From Runella rosea (GTDB taxonomy: Bacteria > Bacteroidota > Bacteroidia > Cytophagales > Spirosomataceae), in assembly GCF_003325355.1 (NCBI RefSeq), contig NZ_CP030850.1:6151001-6215000 (forward strand): a DNA stretch of 64,000 nt, read 5' to 3'. Below the pieces are notes generated by a model. That model searched no databases. It saw nothing but the letters and a program-made list of their open reading frames with translations, and was not told the origin of the DNA. The position numbers and the translations under genes are program-made. Below, piece by piece: positions 42,713-50,534 of the stretch. Each line of letters starts with the position of its first letter. Position 1 is the stretch's first letter.

Positions 42713-43654
42713 TTATTCGACAGCTTCCTGATACCATTTTTCAAAATTGCCGGGCGGTTGCCATTTGGACTTAGGTTCGTAGTAATTCCAGAGTTGTTTG
42801 CTGATTTTGCGCAACAAAACATAGCCTTCATTCTGAGAAGTCCAGCTTTCATCGAGGTTGTTTTTGGTAATGACGCAGTACACATACTCGCCGTGGGGGG
42901 CGTGGACGAGCACTGCCTCCGAGCGCGAGCGATTGACGGCTCCGTTTTTACAGGCCGTTTTGATGTCGGGCGGGAGTTGTGAAAGCCCTTCGCCGTCCCA
43001 GTATTGGCGGGTGAGGTTGCGGTACATCCGGTCGGAGGCGTCGGGGCTGATGGCGCGGCCCTGTCGAATCATGGCAAACAATTCGGCCATTTCGCGGGGG
43101 CTGGTTTGGCCCCAGCCGTAGCGGGTACGGTTGGCTTCGCGCCCGGGCGTACGCGAGTTGACGCGCGTGGCCGTAAAACCGTTTTTGTCGAGCCATTCGT
43201 TGATGGATTTTCCGCCACCTGCCAAGGCTTGGCACCAAAGGCTACCCGTATTGTCGCTGACGGTTTCCATAAGCATGACCACTTCGCTGAGCGGAATTTT
43301 AGCCCCGTCTTTCAACGAACCCACAATATCGTCTTCGTAATGCAACGAGTCTTTGTAGGTAAGAATAGCGTTGTAGCGAAGTTCTCCTTTGGCGATTTTG
43401 TCAAACAGCCCGCACTGAATCGGCACTTTAATCATGCTCGCCGTAGGAAACAGCGTATCGGCGTTGATTTCGACAATTTTATTGGTTTTTAGATTACGTA
43501 CATACACGCCCACATCGCCCCTAAATCCTTTGATGGCTTCCTGAAGTTGCGCCGTTAGTTTTTTGTCCACCTTGGCATTTTGTACGGCCGAAGGTTGGGC
43601 TTTTGTTTGTAAAACAGTGATAAAGAGGAGAAAGAAAAATAGGTGTTTTTTCAT
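42713..43654 (-). CDS. Class A beta-lactamase-like serine hydrolase
   Basis: A 313-residue periplasmic protein with a signal peptide ending at LQTKAQ (residue 20). It carries the class A set: S73-x-x-K76 in TASMIK, S133-D134-N135 in TVSDNTG, and an omega-loop Glu at E173 in GREANRT. The third motif is K236-N237-G238 in place of the usual KTG. It should hydrolyse or bind beta-lactams. Extra C-terminal residues (about 285-313) extend beyond the standard length. There is no LysR-type regulator or resistance element nearby, so this looks like a resident chromosomal enzyme. Confidence 0.82.
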   Translation of the reverse strand: MKKHLFFFLLFITVLQTKAQPSAVQNAKVDKKLTAQLQEAIKGFRGDVGVYVRNLKTNKIVEINADTLFPTASMIKVPIQCGLFDKIAKGELRYNAILTYKDSLHYEDDIVGSLKDGAKIPLSEVVMLMETVSDNTGSLWCQALAGGGKSINEWLDKNGFTATRVNSRTPGREANRTRYGWGQTSPREMAELFAMIRQGRAISPDASDRMYRNLTRQYWDGEGLSQLPPDIKTACKNGAVNRSRSEAVLVHAPHGEYVYCVITKNNLDESWTSQNEGYVLLRKISKQLWNYYEPKSKWQPPGNFEKWYQEAVE

Positions 43655-43690
43655 TGATGAAGTGATATATATATATTGAAATAACCGTAA

Positions 43691-44137
43691 TTAATTCAAA
43701 CTTTTCTCCAAAACAATCTTAGGTGTACCAGCATTATCGGCCAGTATGCCCACGATGTTGAAGTTGTGCTTCAGGTTTAAAATCAACATGTTGCGCCATT
43801 TGTTGTAGGTCATGGTGCGTACTGTGTGGTAGCCGTTGGCGCGGCACCACTCGTGTTGTAGCTCCATTAAATGACCCGCAATTCCCTGACCTCGGTGGGT
43901 GGGCAATACGCAGCCCAACCAACTGTAAAAATGTCCTTCCTTGCGTCGATAGCCCATTTTGTAGCCGATGGCCTCATCGTTTTCGTACGCAATGAGGGTC
44001 AAAAGGTGAGGGGTTTCGTTGATTTCTCTAATGAGTTGGGTGCGTTCTTGCCCGTCAAAAACCTGAAAATGTAGCGTTAGAACTGCTTCTAAAACAGCCT
44101 CGGGAAGTTGATTTATAAAGGTTTTGTACTCAATCAT
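43691..44137 (-). CDS. GNAT-family N-acetyltransferase
   Basis: A 148-residue GNAT protein. The acetyl-CoA-binding signature is GCVLPTHRGQGIAGHLMELQHEWC (about residues 74-97), with the R/Q-x-x-G-x-G/A loop RGQGIAG. The later NKWRNMLILNLKHNFNIVGI matches the end of the fold. It would acetylate an amine on an unknown substrate. Its ATG overlaps the stop of the upstream D-2-hydroxyacid dehydrogenase gene by four bases (ATGA), so the two are translationally coupled. Confidence 0.8.
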   Translation of the reverse strand: MIEYKTFINQLPEAVLEAVLTLHFQVFDGQERTQLIREINETPHLLTLIAYENDEAIGYKMGYRRKEGHFYSWLGCVLPTHRGQGIAGHLMELQHEWCRANGYHTVRTMTYNKWRNMLILNLKHNFNIVGILADNAGTPKIVLEKSLN

Positions 44138-45126
44138 GGTTGTACTAATGTGGTGGAGGGATTCAGTTGACCAGCCTCAAAATCGCGAATGTTTTGGAAC
44201 GTGACCTGCGCTATTTGACACAAGGCCTCTTCCGTAAAAAAGCCCTGATGGGAAGTGATAAGTACATTTGGAAACGACATCAAACGCATCAGCATGTCGT
44301 CTTGAATGATACTTTCTGACAAATCATGAAAAAATAAATCAGCCTCCTGCTCGTATACATCAATGCCAAAATAACCCAAATGCCCCGTTTTGAGGGCTTT
44401 TATCACCGCGCTCGTATCCACCAACCCACCCCGACTGGTATTGATAAGCATGGCGTTGGGTTTCATTTGTTGCAAGGTGTCGGCGTTGATGAGGCGGTTG
44501 GTTTGTGGCGTAAGCGGACAGTGCAGCGAAACAATGTCGGAGGCGGTAAACAGGGCGTCTAAAGCAACGTATTCAATGCCAAGAGCGACCAAATCGGGGT
44601 GGGGTTGCAGGTCATAAGCCAATACCCGGCAGCCAAAGCCCTTCATAATTTTGGCAAAGGCTTCGCCGATTTTTCCCGTTCCGATTACGCCTACCGTTTT
44701 GCCAAACAGGTCAAAGCCCGTCAATCTTTCGAGCGAAAAATTCCCTTCACGTACGCGGTTGTAGGCTTTATGCGTTTTGCGGTTGAGCGTCAGGATGAGG
44801 GCTACGGCGTGTTCGGCCACAGCGTGGGGCGAATACGCTGGCACGCGCACCACCGCAATTCCGTGGGCTTTGGCGGCCTGTAAATCCACATTGTTGAACC
44901 CAGCGCAGCGCAATGCGATTATTTTGACGTTTTTGGCGGCTAACTGCTTAATGACATCGGCGTTGAGTTGGTCGTTTACAAACACACAAACCGCTTGGCT
45001 GTCACTTAGTAGATCAATGCTTTCGAGGCTCAAATCGGTATCATAAAACTTTAACTGATAGGACGTGTTGAAGCGATTAAAATAGCTGCGATCATAAGAC
45101 TTCGAACTGAAGAAAGAAATTTTCAT
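44134..45126 (-). CDS. ldhA: D-lactate/2-hydroxyacid dehydrogenase
   Basis: A 330-residue NAD-dependent D-2-hydroxyacid dehydrogenase. The cofactor site is VGVIGTGKIGEAFAKIMKGFGC (about 144-166). The substrate-binding Arg is in NTSRGGLVDT, the Glu in the later DVYEQEAD segment, and the catalytic His in TSHQGFFTEEA near residue 295. Its length and segments match E. coli LdhA, which reduces pyruvate to D-lactate in fermentation. It is coupled to the GNAT gene by an ATGA overlap. Confidence 0.88.
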   Translation of the reverse strand: MKISFFSSKSYDRSYFNRFNTSYQLKFYDTDLSLESIDLLSDSQAVCVFVNDQLNADVIKQLAAKNVKIIALRCAGFNNVDLQAAKAHGIAVVRVPAYSPHAVAEHAVALILTLNRKTHKAYNRVREGNFSLERLTGFDLFGKTVGVIGTGKIGEAFAKIMKGFGCRVLAYDLQPHPDLVALGIEYVALDALFTASDIVSLHCPLTPQTNRLINADTLQQMKPNAMLINTSRGGLVDTSAVIKALKTGHLGYFGIDVYEQEADLFFHDLSESIIQDDMLMRLMSFPNVLITSHQGFFTEEALCQIAQVTFQNIRDFEAGQLNPSTTLVQP

Positions 45127-45183
45127 AATTGATGAGTTGCTTAAATTAAAAGTGACCTAACAGTAAAATAATAGTCAAAGGAT

Positions 45184-45213
45184 TTGCAAGGACTTAAAAA
45201 AAAGGTAGATTTG
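45184..45213 (+). promoter_or_regulatory. Candidate promoter of the BON-LysM gene
   Basis: TTG at 45184-45186, a 19-base spacer and TAGATTTG at 45206-45213 match the Bacteroidota consensus exactly. The leader to the ATG at 45265 would be about 45 bases. Confidence 0.7.
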
Positions 45214-45264
45214 AGTCTTGCCAAGTAAAAATTTTCTAAAACTTAATCAAAATCTCGAACAATT

Positions 45265-45729
45265 ATGGGACTCATGTCATTTTTTAAAGGAGTAGGTGAA
45301 AAAGTCTTTGGTAAAGACAAAGAAGTTGAAACCGCTGCTCCCGAAAAAGTCGCTGACTTAAAAGCCAGCGCTTTACTACAGCATGTGAAGACGCTTGGGC
45401 TTGCTTACAATAAATTGATTGTAAAAGTATCGGGCCACACCGTAATCTTGGAAGGAGAGGTAGCCGCTCAGGAAGATTCTGAGAAGATTGCATTGGCAGT
45501 CGGTAACGTAGAAGGCGTAGAGGCGGTTGATAACAACATCATTGTGGAAACTCCGGCTCCTGAAGCACAGTATCATGAAGTGAAAAAAGGAGATACGCTC
45601 TCTTTGATTGCGAAACATTACTACGGTGATATGATGAAATATCCGGTCATTTTTGAAGCCAACAAGCCAATGTTGTCTGATCCTGATAAAATCTATCCAG
45701 GCCAGATTTTACGCATTCCTGCGCTTTAA
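45265..45729 (+). CDS. lysM: BON-LysM protein (Kbp/YgaU-like)
   Basis: A 154-residue protein made of a BON domain (about 25-92, with VSGHTVILEGEVAAQEDSEKI and VEGVEAVDNNI) and a C-terminal LysM domain (about 103-153, HEVKKGDTLSLIAKHYYGD through YPGQILRIPAL). The arrangement and length match the potassium-binding protein Kbp (YgaU), which senses K+ in E. coli. No signal peptide is visible, so it should be cytoplasmic, as Kbp is. It stands alone with its own promoter and a strong bidirectional terminator after it. Confidence 0.85.
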   Translation: MGLMSFFKGVGEKVFGKDKEVETAAPEKVADLKASALLQHVKTLGLAYNKLIVKVSGHTVILEGEVAAQEDSEKIALAVGNVEGVEAVDNNIIVETPAPEAQYHEVKKGDTLSLIAKHYYGDMMKYPVIFEANKPMLSDPDKIYPGQILRIPAL

Positions 45730-45750
45730 TTAGTAAAGATTTAGAAGTTT

Positions 45751-45799
45751 AAAAGGGTTAAAAGTTGTGGTGATTCTACCTGACTTTTAACCCTTTTTT
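45751..45799. terminator. Bidirectional intrinsic terminator
   Basis: AAAAGGGTTAAAAGT (45751-45765) pairs perfectly with ACTTTTAACCCTTTT (45783-45797), 15 bp with a 17-nt loop, followed by TTTTTT on the plus strand. It separates the convergent lysM gene and FemAB-like gene. Confidence 0.85.
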
Positions 45800-45815
45800 G
45801 TGATTAACTTGTTTA

Positions 45816-46844
45816 TTATGAGTTTTTTATTTTTTTGCCTAGCTTTTCAATTCTCCAGTTTTGAATTTGCTTGAACGGAAAAGGTAAATCATTGAAGGTA
45901 AATTGGGTATATATTTCTTCTACTCCTCCAAAACTTTGGTAAAATGAAGCAATAGAAGGAAGTTCGGGGCTTTCAAAATCAAAGACGAAACCAGTTTCGG
46001 CGTATGCTTGGATGATTTGGTCAATCAGCCACGTGCGGCCGTTTCCTTTTCGACCCGTAGGTGAGGCCGCATTGAAAAGATAAATGATTCGGTGGTCAAA
46101 AATCGCAAACAGTGCACCCGCTTCAATGCGCTCATCTTTGGTGGCATAGACTAATCGCAGGGCGTTTTTTTGCGCTAATACAACCGTTAGTTTTCGTAAT
46201 AAATCGTACGCCTCATCCGAAACTCCACCCTCAATTTTGGAGGAATGATTTTTATGAAATAACTGAATAATCGGTTCAATGTCAGTGCTTTGATGCAGAT
46301 TCCAGCCGAATTGTTGTGCGCGTTTTAAATTCGTTTTTCGGTCATTTGAATAGTTTTGAAAAAGAACAGCGTAGGGGAGGTGCAGCGGCAAAACTATATT
46401 GCTCGCTTTTTTTATTTTTAATGAATTGGGAAAAACCGTTTGCGCAGCAAAGCGGCCAGTGTAAATAGAAACGTAGCGAAAGGAGGTTGTTAATTGGGAC
46501 AAAAGCAGATTTGATGCTTCCTGAAAATCTACGTTTGAGTGGGTGAAAATTCCTAAAAATTGACAGAAAAAAGGTTGTTGTATTACTTTCAATCCCCATT
46601 TTTGGCGACAAGGTAGAGGCATTACCGCTTGCCATTGGCCATTTTCTGTCAATACCAGCGCCTTCCAATCGGGCGAAACTGTATCCAAATACCATGAATA
46701 GGCGTAGAGAATTCGCTGCGGAGAAGCGGCAATAAAACCATTCCATTGGGTGGAATCTAGTTGGGAGCGATGAAGTAGAAGGACGGGCACATGAATAATC
46801 GTCTGATTACTAACTGAAAGTACTCCGAATTTTTTGAACGGCAT
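45816..46844 (-). CDS. FemAB/GNAT-like acyltransferase
   Basis: A 342-residue soluble protein from the ATG at 46844; another ATG at 46859 would add five residues. The second half (about residues 170-320) has the GNAT/FemAB-like features YSNDRKTNLKRAQQFGWNL, RLVYATKDERIEAGALFAIF and YLFNAASPTGRKGNGRTWLID. FemAB relatives add amino acids to peptidoglycan stems or acyl groups to polysaccharides. The start overlaps the last 35 bases of dnaA on the same strand, so expression is probably coupled to dnaA. The first half matches nothing I recognise. Confidence 0.7.
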   Translation of the reverse strand: MPFKKFGVLSVSNQTIIHVPVLLLHRSQLDSTQWNGFIAASPQRILYAYSWYLDTVSPDWKALVLTENGQWQAVMPLPCRQKWGLKVIQQPFFCQFLGIFTHSNVDFQEASNLLLSQLTTSFRYVSIYTGRFAAQTVFPNSLKIKKASNIVLPLHLPYAVLFQNYSNDRKTNLKRAQQFGWNLHQSTDIEPIIQLFHKNHSSKIEGGVSDEAYDLLRKLTVVLAQKNALRLVYATKDERIEAGALFAIFDHRIIYLFNAASPTGRKGNGRTWLIDQIIQAYAETGFVFDFESPELPSIASFYQSFGGVEEIYTQFTFNDLPFPFKQIQNWRIEKLGKKIKNS

Positions 46845-48237
46845 CTTTGACCGAATCATCCTGTTCCATCAAATCACTGATGGTCTGGATGGCGTGAATG
46901 ACGGTGCTGTGGTCGCGGCCACCAAAATGGTAACCGATGGATTTTAACGATAAATCCGTCAGTTCTTTGGCGAAATACATCGCTACCTGACGTGGGTAAA
47001 CCAACTCTTTCTTCCGACTTTTACCTTTCAAATCGGCAATGCTCACGTCGTAATAATCCGACACGATTTCTTGAATCGTATCAATATTGACTTCTCGGTC
47101 TTCGGCTGTCACAATGTTTTTCATGACAACTTTGGCTAAATCGAGGTCAATATCGCGGCGTACCAGCGAAGCTTGGGCCATCAATGAAATAATCACACCT
47201 TCCAATTCTCGCACGTTGGTATTGACGCTGTGGGCAATGTATTCAATGACGCTGTATTCGATATAAATCCCCTCGGCCTGCAATTTGCGCTGAATAATGG
47301 CGATCCTTGTTTCAAAATCTGGTTGCTGGAGGTCGGCGGTTAGGCCCCATTTAAAGCGAGAGAGCAATCGGTCTTGCAAGCCCTGTAGCTCGCTCGGGCG
47401 GCGGTCGGAAGTCATGATGATTTGACGCCCCGACTGGTGTAAGTGGTTGAATATATGGAAAAACGTATCCTGCGTTTTTTCTTTTCCTGACAAAAACTGC
47501 ACATCGTCCAGAATCAAGGCATCCACTTTCATGTAGAAATCGGTGAAATCCTGAAGCGTGTTGCTTTTGATGGCGTTGATAAATTGGTTGGTAAATTTCT
47601 CCGACGAAACGTACAGCACAAATTTATCGTGGTGATGGCCTTTGATGTGGTTGCCAATGGCCTGTACCAAGTGCGTTTTGCCGAGCCCTACGCCGCCATA
47701 AATCAACAACGGGTTGAAAGAAGTCACCCCAGGGCGTTGCGCCACGGCCATGCCTGCCGAGCGAGCCAAGCGGTTACAATCTCCCTCGATGTAATTGTCA
47801 AAACTATAAGTAGGATTGAGGTACAAATCCAACTCCGACGAATCTGGGCTACGCGGAGGCTGTGGGGTGGCTTTTTTGGGCTCAGAAGCGGCTTTTTGAC
47901 GCGCTTCGGCGGCTTCGGGTGAGTTGGTGGTCGGAACATGAACCTTGATGGGAGGTTGCCGGTCACCACCTGTATCTACAATGATGGAGTATTCCAGTTG
48001 CCCATCGCGACCGATGGCGTGATCGAGTGCCCTGCGCAGAACGTGAATGTAATTCTCCTCCAGCCACTCATAAAAGAATTGACTCGGAACTTGTATGGTC
48101 AAAGTTTTCCCCGCAAGCCGAAAGGGAACTATCGGCTCAAACCAGGTTTTAAAGCTCTGTTCGGGAACGTTGGCCTTAATGACTTGAAGGCACTTTTCCC
48201 ATACAACAGCCACTTCTTGTTGAAAAAAACTATCCAC
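46810..48237 (-). CDS. dnaA: Chromosomal replication initiator DnaA
   Basis: A 475-residue AAA+ initiator that opens the origin. The N-terminal domain I has VWEKCLQVIKANVPEQSFKTWFEPI, a Pro/Ala-rich linker lies near residues 95-130, Walker A GGVGLGKTHL at about 178-187, Walker B LILDDVQFL, and the C-terminal DNA-binding helix carries FGGRDHSTVIHAI. The start codon is GTG at 48237, in keeping with the family length. It is divergent from the methylmalonyl-CoA mutase gene, with a 363-base non-coding gap, and it overlaps the FemAB-like gene at its 3' end. Confidence 0.97.
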   Translation of the reverse strand: MDSFFQQEVAVVWEKCLQVIKANVPEQSFKTWFEPIVPFRLAGKTLTIQVPSQFFYEWLEENYIHVLRRALDHAIGRDGQLEYSIIVDTGGDRQPPIKVHVPTTNSPEAAEARQKAASEPKKATPQPPRSPDSSELDLYLNPTYSFDNYIEGDCNRLARSAGMAVAQRPGVTSFNPLLIYGGVGLGKTHLVQAIGNHIKGHHHDKFVLYVSSEKFTNQFINAIKSNTLQDFTDFYMKVDALILDDVQFLSGKEKTQDTFFHIFNHLHQSGRQIIMTSDRRPSELQGLQDRLLSRFKWGLTADLQQPDFETRIAIIQRKLQAEGIYIEYSVIEYIAHSVNTNVRELEGVIISLMAQASLVRRDIDLDLAKVVMKNIVTAEDREVNIDTIQEIVSDYYDVSIADLKGKSRKKELVYPRQVAMYFAKELTDLSLKSIGYHFGGRDHSTVIHAIQTISDLMEQDDSVKDAVQKIRSTFS

Positions 48238-48600
48238 TGAGTATCCTGAGTTATTCGTAAAAAACGGTCCAAAAATGTTGAGAGAGTACTATCTAAGTGT
48301 CAGTAAATCTGATTTTTAACGTTTAGCTCCGAATACATGTAAGGTCACTAAAAACCTTTTTTGCACAACCGCCCCTAAATTAAGGGTTGCAAAAATAGGA
48401 AAAAGGAATTAGAAACAATGACTTAAATATACTGATTTTGTTTTTGGAATGGCAAATTTAAAACGTGACAAGCTAATATTGTATTATAGATAGGATAGAT
48501 AAGACAGTATTTGTTTTGCAGGAAGTTGAAAGCTCAAAATATAACTCCTATTTTTACCTGCAGTAACGTAAAACGTACTTTTTTTTATTATAAACAGTTC
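48238..48600. other. 363-base non-coding region upstream of dnaA
   Basis: An AT-rich gap between divergent genes; replication origins often lie next to dnaA. I find only one near match to the DnaA box TTATNCACA (TTTTGCACA, 48359-48367, one mismatch) and a weaker one overlapping the dnaA start. This is not enough to call the origin. Confidence 0.4.
48390..48418 (-). promoter_or_regulatory. Candidate dnaA promoter
   Basis: On the minus strand TTG (48416-48418), an 18-base spacer and TATTTTTG (48390-48397) fit the Bacteroidota pattern. The leader to the GTG start would be about 150 bases and would contain the DnaA-box-like site. Confidence 0.45.
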
Positions 48601-49980
48601 ATGAACTTTTCCCTTTTTTCAGAATTTTCGCCATCCGATAAAAACGCGTGGGTACAACAGGCACTCAAAGATTTGAAAGGTAAAGACTACGACAAAACAT
48701 TGTTGTGGAATACCCCCGAAGGCTTTGTGGTGGAGCCGTATTATACCGACCAAGAGGTAGAAGAAACACAGCTCACGAGGTTGCAGGTGGCTCAACAAAA
48801 GAAATTAGGCTGGTTAAACCAACCTGTAGTTACCTATGAAAGTGAGCGGGCTACCAATGGGGCTATGCTGGTGGTTTTACAGAAAGGCGTTGACGCACTT
48901 ACGCTGGACTTACGGCATACCGACCTCGAAACGATTGAGTTTACTAAACTTCTTTACGGAATTAAACTTAGCGATACGCCCATATTCTTCCAAACCAACG
49001 GGCAAAATACCGCTTTGATTCGCGCCCTTCAAACGTTTATTGCGTACCAAATGAAAGGCGGCTTGGCAGATGATGGCTTGGCGAGATGGATGACGACGGG
49101 GCAACTATCGGAAACGTATTTTGCCAAATTGGCGGCCGTAGCCACCGCCACAAATGCGTCACCTAGCTTCAAAACCATCTGTGTAAGTAGCCATGTGTTT
49201 CACAATGCAGGTGCCAATGCCGTGCAGGAATTGGCCTTCGCGCTGGCTTCGGCAGTGACGTATGCTGATAAGCTGACCGATGCGGGCCTTGACGTAGATG
49301 CCGTTTTTTCGAAACTTTATTTTTCGGTTTCGATTGGTACCAACTACTTTATGGAAATCGCTAAGCTGCGGGCGCTGCGGTTTTTGTGGCAACGAGTCCA
49401 GACGGGATGGGGAATACAACCTAAAATAGCCTACGTTCACGCCCAAACTTCGACTTTCTACGATGCGGCCATTACGCCCAATACCAATCTGTTGCGGGCA
49501 ACAACCGAGGCGATGAGCGCGGTAATTGGCGGTTGCGATGCGCTGACCGTTCACGCTTACGACGCTACATTTCGGACGCCAGATGAGTTTTCAGAGCGCA
49601 TTGCCCGAAATATTTCTATTTTACTGAAAGAAGAAAGTTACCTCGATAGAACCCTTGACCCAGCGGCGGGGAGTTATTTTCTCGAAAACCTAACCCAACA
49701 ATTGGCAGAGGCGGCTTGGAGTTTGTTTTTGGAAGTAGAAGAAAAAGGGGGCTTATTGGTAGCTTTCGAGCAGGATTTTATTCAAAATAAAATCGAACAA
49801 AACGTAACTGATACACTTGCCGCCCTTCAACAGGGAACGCGCGTCATGGTAGGCGTGAATAAATTTCGGGTGGATGAACAAGTGCCAGTGAAATACACTC
49901 CAACTCCCGAAGCTGTCGATGAAGCCGTGTCTTTTAAATTACTTCATCCCCAACGTATCGCCCAAACATTCGAACAATGA
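48601..49980 (+). CDS. mutA: Methylmalonyl-CoA mutase small subunit
   Basis: A 459-residue protein from the ATG at 48601 (MNFSLFSEFSPSDKNAWVQQAL). The TIM-barrel layout matches the large subunit: ISIGTNYFMEIAKLRALRFLW, YVHAQTS, TEAMSAVIGGCDALTVHAYDA and DRTLDPAAGSYFLENLT. It lacks a B12-binding DxHxxG domain, as is normal for the small, non-catalytic partner in the heterodimer. The enzyme interconverts (R)-methylmalonyl-CoA and succinyl-CoA, using adenosylcobalamin bound by MutB. Its stop overlaps the DinB-family gene by four bases (ATGA). The large subunit follows 555 bases later. Confidence 0.9.
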   Translation: MNFSLFSEFSPSDKNAWVQQALKDLKGKDYDKTLLWNTPEGFVVEPYYTDQEVEETQLTRLQVAQQKKLGWLNQPVVTYESERATNGAMLVVLQKGVDALTLDLRHTDLETIEFTKLLYGIKLSDTPIFFQTNGQNTALIRALQTFIAYQMKGGLADDGLARWMTTGQLSETYFAKLAAVATATNASPSFKTICVSSHVFHNAGANAVQELAFALASAVTYADKLTDAGLDVDAVFSKLYFSVSIGTNYFMEIAKLRALRFLWQRVQTGWGIQPKIAYVHAQTSTFYDAAITPNTNLLRATTEAMSAVIGGCDALTVHAYDATFRTPDEFSERIARNISILLKEESYLDRTLDPAAGSYFLENLTQQLAEAAWSLFLEVEEKGGLLVAFEQDFIQNKIEQNVTDTLAALQQGTRVMVGVNKFRVDEQVPVKYTPTPEAVDEAVSFKLLHPQRIAQTFEQ

Positions 49981-50459
49981 TACAGACCGCCAATGAGTTA
50001 AGAGATATTGTCAACCAAGTGTTGCCGCTACTACAAGGTATTTCGGATGAAGCGGCGGCTGCCAAACCGAATCCGATTAAATGGTCTAAAAAAGAGATTC
50101 TAGGTCACTTGATTGATTCGGCCAGCAATAATCAGCACAAGTTTGTGCGAACCATGGCGCAGCCGCAACTTCATTTTGTAGGATACGCCCAAAATCACTG
50201 GGTAGTCGCTCAACATTATGCGTCGGCTAATTGGGAACTTCTCACAACATTGTGGGCATCGTACAACTTACAACTTGCGCACGTGATTGAAAATACAGTC
50301 CCATCCGTTTTACATAATACAATTACCATCGAAGGCGCAGGACCGTTTACGCTCGAATTTATCATGAAAGATTACGCCGAGCATTTGAAGCATCATTTAC
50401 TACAAATCCTGCCCGATGCCGAGTTGAAGAGCGGGTTTGTGAATATTTATGGAGTGTGA
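49977..50459 (+). CDS. DinB-family protein
   Basis: A 160-residue four-helix-bundle protein. EILGHLIDSASNNQHKFVRTM near residues 41-61, LHNTITIEGAGPFTLEFIMKDYAEHLKHHLLQIL near the end and the conserved His residues (H45, H54, H139-like) match DinB/DfsB proteins, in which three His bind a metal. Some members are thiol transferases; the function in this genus is unknown. It starts inside the mutA stop (ATGA overlap) and lies between the two mutase subunit genes, so it is co-expressed with them. Confidence 0.85.
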   Translation: MIQTANELRDIVNQVLPLLQGISDEAAAAKPNPIKWSKKEILGHLIDSASNNQHKFVRTMAQPQLHFVGYAQNHWVVAQHYASANWELLTTLWASYNLQLAHVIENTVPSVLHNTITIEGAGPFTLEFIMKDYAEHLKHHLLQILPDAELKSGFVNIYGV

Positions 50460-50534
50460 TTTGTCGTTTTTTGAAAGTACTTGTGCCTTTCTTTTATGAA
50501 ATATTGCTAAAAATATATAGTTGAACTACAACTA

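Noticed and set aside
48238-48600. Replication origin with a DnaA-box cluster
   Set aside because: Only one near-consensus box was found by eye; a cluster is not supported.
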